Below, one piece after another: positions 56,640 through 64,000 of a stretch of 64,000 nucleotides of DNA. How positions within the stretch are numbered: position 1 is the first letter of the stretch; every line of letters starts with the position of its first letter. The position numbers were made by a program, and so were the translations under genes. This stretch comes from Paenibacillus xylanivorans (GTDB lineage: Bacteria > Bacillota > Bacilli > Paenibacillales > Paenibacillaceae), in NCBI RefSeq assembly GCF_001280595.1, contig NZ_LITU01000015.1, positions 68,565-132,564 of the forward strand, given 5' to 3'. The notes beneath the pieces are model-generated. The model did no database searches. It had not been told where the DNA came from and worked only from the letters and a program-made list of their open reading frames with translations.

Positions 56640-57740
56640 TTATCCACGGATGAGTCTTGTATAAGCTGCTTCGAGATGCATGGCTGTTCGTGCCCAGCTG
56701 AACTGTTCAACTGCACTGGCACGACCGGCTTCTCCAAGAGAACGGGCGAGAGAAGGATTATCTGCCAGTTTATACAGGTAAGCAGCGAAACTTCGGGGGT
56801 TGTGATACTGTCTCACAAGGTATCCATTACTCCCGGATACAATGATTTCACGAATGCCTCCATTGTCTGAAGCAATGACGGGTAGTCCCGAAGCCATAGC
56901 TTCAACATTAACCAGTCCGAAGGCCTCATGTTCTTGGGAAGGACACACCAGGCAATCCACAGCCCGGTACAAACGATCAATGCGTTCATGGGCGATCTGA
57001 CCTCGGAAGGTGGCCTCAACCTTTAATTTTCGGGCAAGCTGTCGCAGTTTGCGGACGTAGACTTGAGGTCCTTTCCCTGCAATGATCAGTTGCACGGGTA
57101 CCTGTTGCTGGAGAAGTGCTACGGCGCGAATCAGCACATCTACACCTTTGCCGGGAATCAGTCGACCTACATACAGAATGGAGAACGGCCCTGAAATACC
57201 GAACTGCTTCCTCAGAAGCTGCTGCTCTCCTTTTATTGCTGGCAAAAAACGGCTTAGGTCCACGCCAAGTGGCACCACGCCCATCCGTCGTTTCAAGGAT
57301 GGGAATCTGCGACTCAGCCTCTGTCTGAGGGATTGACTGTTGACGGCAATCCAATTCGCTTTTTTTAACAGTGCTAATCTTGCAGGCCCTGGTTGTGCAA
57401 AGGTTAACGAGTGAAGATAGAGCACCACAGGTAACGAAGGGAAAGCACGTTTAATTGCAGCCATACTATGTGGTCGGTTGTCTACCTGGATAAGATCGAA
57501 GGGTTGAATTTTCAGAAAACGGATAACTGCCCTGGTGTATTCGGTGGGGCTGGTTGCCGGTACCCGACGGATCGTAATGTCATCTATTTGCTCTGTGATG
57601 GCAAGGCCGGGCATCTGACGGCTTATGATCGTCACCTGGTGACGGAGTGCAAGTTCTCGGGCAATGCCCAAGATGCAGATTTCGACTGATCCGTTACCTG
57701 GGACTGGCAATTTTTCAGGTGCTATTAGGGCTATTTTCAT
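56640..57740 (-). CDS. glycosyltransferase family 4
   Basis: This 366-residue GT-B enzyme transfers a sugar from a nucleotide donor. The N-terminal acceptor half starts MKIALIAPEKLPVPGNGSVE. The C-terminal donor half holds ILYVGRLIPGKGVDVLIRA and SQEHEAFGLVNVEAMASGLPVIASDNGGIREI, with the E-x7-E motif that binds the nucleotide sugar. ATG 57740 has AAGGAGGAG upstream; the frame from 57773 has none. There is no signal peptide, so it acts at the cytoplasmic face, possibly on spore-coat or wall glycans (CotSA-like). Specificity cannot be told. Confidence 0.9.
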   Translation of the reverse strand: MKIALIAPEKLPVPGNGSVEICILGIARELALRHQVTIISRQMPGLAITEQIDDITIRRVPATSPTEYTRAVIRFLKIQPFDLIQVDNRPHSMAAIKRAFPSLPVVLYLHSLTFAQPGPARLALLKKANWIAVNSQSLRQRLSRRFPSLKRRMGVVPLGVDLSRFLPAIKGEQQLLRKQFGISGPFSILYVGRLIPGKGVDVLIRAVALLQQQVPVQLIIAGKGPQVYVRKLRQLARKLKVEATFRGQIAHERIDRLYRAVDCLVCPSQEHEAFGLVNVEAMASGLPVIASDNGGIREIIVSGSNGYLVRQYHNPRSFAAYLYKLADNPSLARSLGEAGRASAVEQFSWARTAMHLEAAYTRLIRG

Positions 57741-57914
57741 CAACAGGCTCCTCCTTGTCCATATTCTCAACAATCTATCTTGGTCATATATCCTATGTGC
57801 ATTGCATGGATTTGGCTCCTGTAGAACTGCGCGTGAGGGTAAATTTCGTTTTTGTGATATACTGTACGGGATGCAATGAATTCGTTGCGCGTATTTAGAA
57901 GCAGGAGGAAAAAA

Positions 57915-58229
57915 ATGTTACATTCAACACTCAGCCGCTTTCGACTGCTGTTGTGGTTGCAGGGGCTTTCATATGTGCTGTTGTTATTTGTTGCTTTTCC
58001 ATTACGAGAATCAGGGATCATGCCTCAGGCAGTCACTTGGTTTGGCAACATCTATGGCTTTTTATTTCTGATGTATTTATTATTTATGGTGAGTCTTTAT
58101 ACCACGCAAAAATGGCGTTTACGTCGTCCAATTGCTTTATTTTTTGTCTCGTTTATCCCACTGGGCAATTTCATCTATGATTTGCTGGTCTTTCGCAAGC
58201 TGGACCGCAGTCGGTCAAATAAAGCTTGA
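57915..58229 (+). CDS. DUF3817 integral membrane protein (YdzA-like)
   Basis: This is a membrane protein of about 104 residues with three hydrophobic segments (WLQGLSYVLLLFVAFPL, FGNIYGFLFLMYLLFMVSLY, ALFFVSFIPLGNFIYDLLV). The pattern LQGLSY...FGNIYG...P.GNF fits DUF3817. The role is unknown. ATG 57915 is preceded by AGGAGGAAAA. It is divergent from the glycosyltransferase. Confidence 0.8.
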   Translation: MLHSTLSRFRLLLWLQGLSYVLLLFVAFPLRESGIMPQAVTWFGNIYGFLFLMYLLFMVSLYTTQKWRLRRPIALFFVSFIPLGNFIYDLLVFRKLDRSRSNKA

Positions 58230-58304
58230 CTTTGCTTATCGTTATGAATATGATGAGAACAGATTATTGAACCTGTTTCAACTTAAAACTAAATATTCCT
58301 GATG

Positions 58305-58400
58305 TTAAAGGGGAGTAGCTTTCACAGTAAAGTCGTCAGTTCGGGATTCCATCCCCGGCTTTATTGGCAGCAATTTTGTTGTTAGCGAGACCTTTACCAA
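58305..58400 (+). promoter_or_regulatory. yybP-ykoY manganese riboswitch
   Basis: TAAAGGGGAGTAGC opens the aptamer and AGCGAGACCTTTACC closes it, with CGTCAGTTCGGGATTCC and CCGGCTTTATTGGCAGC between. These are the conserved blocks of the Mn2+-sensing yybP-ykoY RNA. It lies in front of a TerC-family exporter gene, its usual target. Confidence 0.92.
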
Positions 58401-58429
58401 GTTTTCATACTGGGTAAAGGTCTCTTTTT
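58387..58429 (+). terminator. riboswitch terminator 1
   Basis: GAGACCTTTACC, the closing part of the aptamer, pairs perfectly with GGTAAAGGTCTC, followed by TTTTTG. Aptamer and terminator therefore compete. Confidence 0.88.
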
Positions 58430-58435
58430 GTGAAT

Positions 58436-58475
58436 AAAAAGGACCTTACCAGTAATGGTAAAGGTCCTTTTTTTT
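58436..58475 (+). terminator. riboswitch terminator 2
   Basis: AAAAAGGACCTTACC pairs with GGTAAAGGTCCTTTTT (one bulged A), with further T. Its 3' arm can also pair with the 5' arm of terminator 1. Confidence 0.82.
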
Positions 58476-58508
58476 GTACATCATAAGGATACTAAGGAGG
58501 AGTCAATT

Positions 58509-59327
58509 TTGGATTTGTCATTATTATTGGAGTATGGGTGGGTTCTCGTCGTATTAGTAGTCCTGGAGGGATTGCTTGCAGCGGATAATGCATTAGTTCT
58601 CGCCATTATGGTTAAGCATTTACCTGATGATAAACGCAAAAAAGCGTTATTTTATGGGTTGATGGGTGCATTCATTTTCCGATTGGGTTCGTTGTTCCTG
58701 ATCTCGTTCCTGGTGGACGTGTGGCAGGTTCAAGCGATTGGGGCCCTGTACCTCTTGTACATCTCCATTAACCACATTATTAAAAAGGTTATGGGTAGCC
58801 GAAACAAAACAGATGAAGCGGCTGATTCCGCTCCCAAAAAACAAAAAAAACAATCTGGTTTCTGGATGACTGTATTCAAGGTGGAAGTGGCAGATATCGC
58901 GTTCGCGGTCGATTCCATTCTCGCAGCTGTGGCGCTGGCTGTTGCCTTGCCGCCAAGTGGTCTGCCTCCGATCGGCGGACTTGACGGTGGACAATTTATC
59001 GTCATCTTCCTCGGTGGATTTATCGGTCTCGTCATCATGAGATTTGCGGCTTCCTTCTTCGTTAAGTTGCTTCATTCCCGTCCAGGCCTTGAAGTTGCAG
59101 CCTTCGTTATCGTCGGCTGGGTTGGGGTTAAGTTGGCAGTTATTACACTTGCACACCCTTCACTGGGCGTTTTGGATGAGCATTTCCCGGAAAATAAAAT
59201 TTGGAAATTTGGTTTCTACATTGTGCTGATTACGATTGCAGTATGCGGTTGGTTCCTGTCTTCCAAGGTGCCTGAAAAAGAAGATGAAAATCCTGTGGAG
59301 GAATTGGAAAAACAAGCAGGGAAATGA
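58509..59327 (+). CDS. TerC-family membrane protein, probable Mn2+ exporter
   Basis: This 272-residue integral membrane protein has about seven hydrophobic segments. VLEGLLAADNALVLAIMV and VEVADIAFAVDSILAAVAL carry the paired acidic/Asn motifs of the TerC family. TTG 58509 is the best start (AAGGAGG 8 bases upstream); the frame from 58455 lies inside the terminator. The Mn2+ riboswitch in its leader agrees with export of excess manganese, as reported for YkoY/MeeF, which may metallate secreted enzymes. Confidence 0.92.
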   Translation: MDLSLLLEYGWVLVVLVVLEGLLAADNALVLAIMVKHLPDDKRKKALFYGLMGAFIFRLGSLFLISFLVDVWQVQAIGALYLLYISINHIIKKVMGSRNKTDEAADSAPKKQKKQSGFWMTVFKVEVADIAFAVDSILAAVALAVALPPSGLPPIGGLDGGQFIVIFLGGFIGLVIMRFAASFFVKLLHSRPGLEVAAFVIVGWVGVKLAVITLAHPSLGVLDEHFPENKIWKFGFYIVLITIAVCGWFLSSKVPEKEDENPVEELEKQAGK

Positions 59328-59401
59328 TAAGATGCAAAGTCAAATCTGTCAAAACAAGTACCATCAATAATCGATATCTAATCTCATGATATGCTTGAGT
59401 A

Positions 59402-59438
59402 AGCAGGGTCTGTTCCTTACAGACCCTGCTTTTTTTAT
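59402..59438 (+). terminator. rho-independent terminator after the TerC gene
   Basis: AGCAGGGTCTGT pairs with ACAGACCCTGCT, followed by seven T. Confidence 0.92.
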
Positions 59439-59503
59439 ATAAGTTATTGGCACAAAGTTAAATCTAATGCATATGCAAAAAAGGTGAATTTCCAAGAAAA
59501 GGG

Positions 59504-59533
59504 TTGACACATCGAAACAAGTCCGCTTAATAT
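59504..59533 (+). promoter_or_regulatory. strong sigma-A promoter of a small unit
   Basis: TTGACA (59504-59509), 18 bases, TAATAT (59528-59533). It is followed after about 20 bases by AGGGAGG and a short ORF. Confidence 0.72.
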
Positions 59534-59566
59534 AAACATAATATTGATGAAGGGAGGCCGAGAGAT

Positions 59567-59668
59567 ATGATGGTTGGTTATGATTTGAAATTCACAAAGA
59601 CACTACGAAGCACAGGCACAATTGTATATCCAGTTCATCGTCTCTTTGGCCTCATACGGGCGACATAG
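59567..59668 (+). CDS. possible 33-residue small protein
   Basis: ATG 59567 is directly followed by a second ATG. AGGGAGG lies 9 bases upstream, behind a good promoter. It reads MMVGYDLKFTKTLRSTGTIV and ends HRLFGLIRAT. It is basic, with no membrane segment and no known family. A terminator at 59790 closes the unit, so the transcript could equally be a regulatory RNA. A longer frame at 59622-59897 lacks a ribosome site and runs through the terminator, so I do not annotate it. Confidence 0.4.
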   Translation: MMVGYDLKFTKTLRSTGTIVYPVHRLFGLIRAT

Positions 59669-59789
59669 GGGAAGATGCATATCGTTTATCCTTGGAACGT
59701 TATTAATCGATATGCTACTCTCGGCGTATATAGCAATGGAGAACAGACGCGGCATGTTCATGCTGCTTTTGTTTTCCGTTATTGTCATG

Positions 59790-59827
59790 AAGAAGTCACG
59801 GGCGAACTGTCCGTGGCTTCTTTTTTG
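59790..59827 (+). terminator. rho-independent terminator before rtcB
   Basis: GAAGTCACGG pairs with CCGTGGCTTC (one mismatch), followed by six T. It ends the small unit 98 bases before rtcB. Confidence 0.85.
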
Positions 59828-59924
59828 TTGTACAGAACATGGATATGAATTCGGAATAACGTTAGGTTCAATTTTTGAAATGAACCGAACTAGCTGAACG
59901 TACAGGAAGGAATAATAAACATTT

Positions 59925-61388
59925 ATGAATACACAACCTAATTTATTTACAAGTCAAAACGAACTCACAGATGGCTACCGACATGAAGTCAAATTGCCTG
60001 CTGGGGACTTAACGGTATATGCGGCACAACAACTATTCTCCTCATTGGACTATAAGGTGTTCGAGATGGCGAACAACAATCTTCAAATTCCGGGTATTTC
60101 CTATATGAGTTATACGCCTGACGTGCATGTCGGTGTAGGTACCTGCATCGGCACAACGGCGGTATGGGATGCCAAGAGTGGCTATGTATCTCCATCCATC
60201 GTAGGCAGTGACATCGGCTGTGGCATGCGGGTGCATATGACCAATTTGCATAAGGATGATCTGAAAGACGTGAAGCTGCGCCGTAAACTCGTCAAAGCCA
60301 TTGAGAAGGTGCTGCCGATGGAGGCGAATCAACGCGGTCATTACTCGGATATACGTCTGGAGCATATTGTGCGCAAGGGCTTGCATGGCTTACCCAAAAA
60401 ATATATTCCGGACAGCTACACACCGAAAAAATCAACTTCCATCACGCATATAGAGAGCAGCAAGTTTGCTTTTGACGAGGAAGTGTTGGATTCGGTACCA
60501 GATATGACATGGCATCGGGCTCATCGCCAGTTAGGGACTTTGGGTGGAGGCAATCATTTTGCCGAGATTCAATCGATTGAGATTGCCGAGGAAAATCGGG
60601 AGATCGCGAAAGCTTGGGGCCTGTACGATGGACAAATTGTTGTCATGATCCATTCCGGTTCACGGGCTTGGGGAGGGTATGTAAGCCAAACCAGTTCATC
60701 GGCGATTGCGAAAATGATGCAGCGAAATGGTCTGGGGACATCCGATCCAAGACTGGTTTTTGCTCCGCTTGAACATGCGGAAGGTCGCCATTACGTTGAT
60801 ATGATGTATTCTGCGCTGAATTATGCTGTGGTGAACCGCCACCTGATTGCTTATGCAATTCGCGAAGCTTTTCGGGATGTGTTTGGTCCAAAATGCGAAT
60901 TCCGTACCCTCTATGATCTGATGCACAACTATGCATGGGAGGAATCGCACGCGGATCAAGGCTCGGTCTTTGTACACCGCAAAGGAGCTACACGTGCATT
61001 GCCTGCAGGTCATCCGGATAATCCGAAGCCATATCTGGCAACAGGTCATCCTGCGCTTATTCCCGGTTCAATGGGGACTGCTTCGTATATCATGGTAGGT
61101 CAACCTGAGGGGAAGGATAACTATTATTCGATCTGTCATGGGGCAGGACGCATTCGTTCGCGGACAGCAACGAAGCGCCTGGTTACCGTAGAGGATTTTG
61201 CCTCAGCGCTGGGCGTGGGAACTGCAGATGAGATTGTGGTGAACCAGCGTTCACTTGAATCGATTATTGATGAATCGCCGCAAGCGTATAAAAATGTCGA
61301 TGAAATAATTGATAGTGTTACCGGCGCAGGTCTGGCTCAAGTTGTAGCCAAATGTAAACCACTTGCCGCTGTGAAGGGAGCTAAGTAA
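59925..61388 (+). CDS. rtcB: RtcB-family RNA ligase
   Basis: RtcB seals RNA 2',3'-cyclic phosphate or 3'-phosphate ends to 5'-OH ends with GTP and Mn2+, repairing cleaved tRNA and other RNA. The 487 residues carry the metal-site segments SDIGCGM (Asp96, Cys99) and LGGGNHFAEI (His211). The guanylylated histidine is His405 in CHGAGRIRSR, the same spot as His404 of the archaeal enzyme. AGGAAGGAA lies before the ATG. The stop shares one base with the next gene (TAATG), so the two are coupled. No rtcA cyclase or rtcR regulator is nearby. Confidence 0.93.
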   Translation: MNTQPNLFTSQNELTDGYRHEVKLPAGDLTVYAAQQLFSSLDYKVFEMANNNLQIPGISYMSYTPDVHVGVGTCIGTTAVWDAKSGYVSPSIVGSDIGCGMRVHMTNLHKDDLKDVKLRRKLVKAIEKVLPMEANQRGHYSDIRLEHIVRKGLHGLPKKYIPDSYTPKKSTSITHIESSKFAFDEEVLDSVPDMTWHRAHRQLGTLGGGNHFAEIQSIEIAEENREIAKAWGLYDGQIVVMIHSGSRAWGGYVSQTSSSAIAKMMQRNGLGTSDPRLVFAPLEHAEGRHYVDMMYSALNYAVVNRHLIAYAIREAFRDVFGPKCEFRTLYDLMHNYAWEESHADQGSVFVHRKGATRALPAGHPDNPKPYLATGHPALIPGSMGTASYIMVGQPEGKDNYYSICHGAGRIRSRTATKRLVTVEDFASALGVGTADEIVVNQRSLESIIDESPQAYKNVDEIIDSVTGAGLAQVVAKCKPLAAVKGAK

Positions 61389-62692
61389 TGAACATAGATA
61401 AAGAACAATTGAATCATAATAGAGTCATCTATTCCTATGAGGAGCAACAAGACAGTCAAATCCGAAACGAAGGCTATGCCATATATGCCCGCTTGATTCG
61501 AGGCATCATTGAAGCGCTTGGCAATCGATACGGAGTTCGTTATGAACTCTATGCCAGCGATGATCCAAACAGTGAATACTGGGATCTGCTAAAAGAAGAT
61601 CTGCAAAGCAACAGTACGGACGTGGAATTGGTTGCCCGGATTTTCGAAGATCTGGAGCTACGTACACTGCACTATGAGGATGATGGAGATGCACCAACCT
61701 ATGGTGTACATTATTCGATTCGCAACAATGTATTTGCCTATCCCCAGTGGGGCGTAGCTCTCGTCCGCATTCCATTCTTCCGGGAGAACGGGATCTACAA
61801 TGAGGATTTTGTTTTTGCTACAGGCGAAGAGGAATTGAAGCGATTTCTGGGCAGTGTAAGGGAACGGGAACGGCAGCAAAATATGAAAAAGGTCACGGTA
61901 TACACGGATGCCCGCAATGGCAGTGACCGGCATGTCGAATCCATTACCCGCTCTGTGGGGAGAGATGAGGTCGTGCTTTCTCCGCAAATTAAACAAGATA
62001 TTTTCCGTTCGTTGGACCAGTTTTTCGAGGCGGATCGCTCCTTTTATCGAGACTATGATATTCCTTACAAACGTGGCATCCTGCTTTACGGTCATCCTGG
62101 AAACGGGAAAACAACCCTCGTAAAATCCATTGCGGGAAGCATACCGGGGCCTGCTGCATACTGGCAAATTACCGAATACACAAACAGTGAATCGGTACGT
62201 GAAGTGTTCGAAGCAGCCAAACGTCTGGCACCAATGGTGTTGATTATTGAGGATATTGATTCCATGCCGGATGAAGTCCGGTCCTTTTTCCTGAATACAC
62301 TGGATGGGGCAACTTCCAAAGAGGGCATTTTCCTCATTGGCACAACGAATTATCCGGAGAAAATAGACCCGGGGCTCATGAACCGTGCCGGACGGTTTGA
62401 TCGGGCTTATGAAATACCGCTACCGGATGAAGGGCTCCGTCTGCAATATTTGAACCAACGAGGCTTTGCTGTATTCGCGGGAGAAGAAGGGACGCTTGAA
62501 GCTGCACGATTGACGGATACCTTTTCTCTTGCCCAGCTTGGAGAGCTGTATGTCAGTGCAGCGCTGGAATGGCACCAGAATGGCCAGACGGACATTGTGC
62601 AGATCATTCAGTCGATGCGAGGAGAGCTGGACAAGAGTCATAAACACAACTGGCTGGCTCAGCCAGGTAAAGGCCGTGCAGGGTTTTATTAA
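61388..62692 (+). CDS. BCS1-like AAA+ ATPase coupled to rtcB
   Basis: The first 190 residues of this 434-residue protein match no domain I know. The AAA+ module follows: Walker A GHPGNGKT 235-242, Walker B MVLIIEDID 283-291, sensor GTTN 318-321, arginine-finger region NRAGRFDR 332-339. The order and spacing are like BCS1/FtsH-type single AAA domains. No protease motif or membrane segment is visible. Its start overlaps the rtcB stop by one base, so it probably remodels the RNA, the ligase or a bound ribonucleoprotein. That is inference. Confidence 0.85.
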   Translation: MNIDKEQLNHNRVIYSYEEQQDSQIRNEGYAIYARLIRGIIEALGNRYGVRYELYASDDPNSEYWDLLKEDLQSNSTDVELVARIFEDLELRTLHYEDDGDAPTYGVHYSIRNNVFAYPQWGVALVRIPFFRENGIYNEDFVFATGEEELKRFLGSVRERERQQNMKKVTVYTDARNGSDRHVESITRSVGRDEVVLSPQIKQDIFRSLDQFFEADRSFYRDYDIPYKRGILLYGHPGNGKTTLVKSIAGSIPGPAAYWQITEYTNSESVREVFEAAKRLAPMVLIIEDIDSMPDEVRSFFLNTLDGATSKEGIFLIGTTNYPEKIDPGLMNRAGRFDRAYEIPLPDEGLRLQYLNQRGFAVFAGEEGTLEAARLTDTFSLAQLGELYVSAALEWHQNGQTDIVQIIQSMRGELDKSHKHNWLAQPGKGRAGFY

Positions 62693-62908
62693 TCGAATAT
62701 AACCGTTAAAATATTCTCACCTCAATTGGTTATACTAAGGCTGTCTGATTCAACATACAATGACTTTCGGGAGGTACATAACGCAGTCTTGAGCTGTGTA
62801 AGATGCCGGGAAGTGACGCAATCTGTTTACAATGCTTTGTTATAGGCTGTACAACAGAGAAAAGAGCATATGAACAAAAGGTAATATACAACAATTTTCA
62901 TGCCAATT

Positions 62909-62933
62909 GTTTAAATGCTTCTGTAGCGGTTAA
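62909..62933 (+). promoter_or_regulatory. candidate sigma-B-type promoter of the GlsB-like gene
   Basis: A perfect GTTTAA (62909-62914), 13 bases, GGTTAA (62928-62933), one mismatch from GGGWAW. It is 45 bases before the start of a stress-type gene. Confidence 0.45.
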
Positions 62934-62977
62934 TAGTAGACAGACAACAACAAAAACTTTAATTAGAGGTGAATGAT

Positions 62978-63235
62978 ATGGGTTGGTTATGGTCATTAAT
63001 TATCGGTGGTATCATTGGATGGTTGGCAGGTCTGATTGTTGGTCGTGACATTCCCGGCGGCGTTATCGGTAACATCATTGCCGGTTTTATCGGCGGATGG
63101 TTAGGCGGGGTGATATTGGGAGAAATGGGTCCAGAAATGGGCGGATTCTACATTGTACCGGCATTAATCGGTGCCATTGTACTTGTAGCGATCGTGAGCT
63201 TGATCTTCCGTTCTATGGGTCGTAGCCGCGGGTAA
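62978..63235 (+). CDS. GlsB/YeaQ/YmgE-family stress membrane protein
   Basis: This tiny Gly-rich membrane protein has 85 residues and three hydrophobic segments separated by glycine turns (LIIGGIIGWLAGLIVG, GVIGNIIAGFIGGWLGG, ALIGAIVLVAIVSLIF). The pattern is that of the transglycosylase-associated/GlsB family, linked to general stress. The biochemical role is unknown. ATG 62978 fits AGAGGTG at 7 bases; the GTG at 62969 overlaps that site. Confidence 0.9.
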   Translation: MGWLWSLIIGGIIGWLAGLIVGRDIPGGVIGNIIAGFIGGWLGGVILGEMGPEMGGFYIVPALIGAIVLVAIVSLIFRSMGRSRG

Positions 63236-63313
63236 CGAATTCAATATCTCTTGAATTTACAGTAAGTCGGCAACAAGCAGTTTGAATAACTGTTGATATA
63301 ACAGATGATTTTG

Positions 63314-63364
63314 AAGAGGTTGATGGAAGTCCACGAGGTGGCTTTCCATCAACCTCTTTTTGTT
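63314..63364 (+). terminator. rho-independent terminator
   Basis: AAGAGGTTGATGGAA pairs with TTCCATCAACCTCTT, then TTTG. It separates the GlsB-like gene from msrA. Confidence 0.92.
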
Positions 63365-63402
63365 TTAAGATATAGATGTACAAAAGAAAGGGATGAATCT
63401 GA

Positions 63403-63921
63403 ATGGAAAAAGCTACATTTGCCGGTGGATGCTTCTGGTGTATGGTTACACCGTTTGAAGAGCAGCCAGGCATTCATGGTATTGTATCCGGCTATACCGG
63501 CGGTCACGTCGATAATCCAACATATGAGCAGGTCAAAACCGGGGAGACCGGTCATGTCGAGGTCGTTGAAATTACATTTAATCCAGAGGTATTTCCGTAT
63601 GAACGTCTGTTGGAGCTATACTGGCCCCAGACGGACCCAACCGATGACGGAGGGCAATTTCAGGATCGTGGGAGTCAGTACCGAACAGCGATCTTTGTCC
63701 ATAATGAACGTCAACGTGAGCTCGCAGAGCAGTCCAAGCAGGAGCTGGCAGCAAGCGGGCGATTCAATCAACCGATTGTGACGGAGATCCGAGATGCAGT
63801 TGTATTCTATCCGGCAGAAGACTATCACCAGGATTACCACAAGAAAAATGAGAAACATTACAAGGAAGACCGTGCGATATCCGGACGGGATGAATTTATT
63901 GAAGAAAACTGGAATAAGTAA
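63403..63921 (+). CDS. msrA: peptide-methionine (S)-S-oxide reductase MsrA
   Basis: MsrA repairs oxidised methionine in proteins, using thioredoxin. The catalytic cysteine is in [14 protein letters not shown] near residue 10, and the substrate pocket in [24 protein letters not shown] begins at residue 29. The 172-residue length is typical for MsrA without a fused Msr[10 protein letters not shown] near the end is also conserved. AAAGAAAGGG precedes the ATG. Confidence 0.96.
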   Translation: MEKATFAGGCFWCMVTPFEEQPGIHGIVSGYTGGHVDNPTYEQVKTGETGHVEVVEITFNPEVFPYERLLELYWPQTDPTDDGGQFQDRGSQYRTAIFVHNERQRELAEQSKQELAASGRFNQPIVTEIRDAVVFYPAEDYHQDYHKKNEKHYKEDRAISGRDEFIEENWNK

Positions 63922-64000
63922 TTCTATTCATTTGATCCATTCACATCAGATCATATGAAAAAGCCGGGAATGTGGTCTTACCCCTGTCAAGTAGACAGAT

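Noticed and set aside
59622..59897. 91-residue hydrophobic open frame before rtcB
   Set aside because: It has no ribosome site, runs through a strong terminator and overlaps the better-supported 33-codon ORF.
63955..64000. Insertion-sequence end (CTGTCAAGTAGACAG palindrome) at the window edge
   Set aside because: Only a short inverted repeat is visible and no transposase frame is in the window; the next bases would be needed.

Overview
The window looks like a chromosomal segment of a Paenibacillus-type Firmicute. The reasons are strong GGAGG-type ribosome binding sites, frequent TTG/GTG starts, sigma-A promoters, rho-independent terminators after most units, a B. subtilis-style ptsG-ptsH-ptsI set with a GlcT antiterminator target, split glycine dehydrogenase (gcvPA/gcvPB), a FloT/YuaF pair with an ECF-type promoter, and Paenibacillus-style SLH, DUF5704-like and oligosaccharide-transport genes. 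I see no rRNA, tRNA, CRISPR array or complete insertion sequence.

Layout. 1-2.9 kb: HAD phosphatase, sirtuin, aldo/keto reductase. 2.9-9.6 kb: an AraC regulator divergent from galK-galE-galT, then a decayed flavin-oxidase-like fragment and an iron-type alcohol dehydrogenase. 9.6-12 kb: yuaF-floT membrane microdomain operon. 12-17.5 kb: glcT, RAT/terminator leader, ptsG, ptsH, ptsI. 17.5-19.5 kb: an iron-regulation scar, where a frameshifted AraC/binding-protein regulator runs into a beheaded FhuF-like reductase behind a Fur box. 19.6-24.8 kb: glycine cleavage genes, with gcvT-gcvPA-gcvPB behind a tandem glycine riboswitch and gcvH divergent. 25-30.6 kb: mtlA-mtlR-mtlF-mtlD, all translationally coupled. 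30.6-33.4 kb: a CWC protein and a MutS2-like ATPase without an Smr domain, preceded by a leader with a 7-codon ORF and two terminators. 33.5-42.5 kb: a pectin (rhamnogalacturonan) oligosaccharide uptake operon with an AraC-type membrane regulator, a CcpA site, two permeases, two binding lipoproteins and a GH105 hydrolase. 42.7-47.7 kb: secreted SLH and giant DUF5704-like proteins with a sharp change of base composition. 47.8-53.1 kb: two type I pullulanases. 53.2-59.4 kb: ctc/L25, an unknown protein, a WYL regulator with a HIRAN protein, a glycosyltransferase, a DUF3817 protein, and a Mn2+ riboswitch with a TerC-family exporter. 59.5-64 kb: a small unassigned transcription unit, rtcB with a BCS1-like AAA+ gene, a GlsB-type stress protein and msrA.

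The main themes are carbohydrate use (galactose, glucose, mannitol, pectin, alpha-glucans), one-carbon metabolism and stress or repair functions. RNA-level control is unusually dense: RAT antitermination, a tandem glycine riboswitch, a yybP-ykoY riboswitch and a probable translation-dependent attenuator. The candidates I find most novel are that attenuator in front of the Smr-less MutS2 homologue, and the RtcB/AAA+ pair with its small upstream unit.
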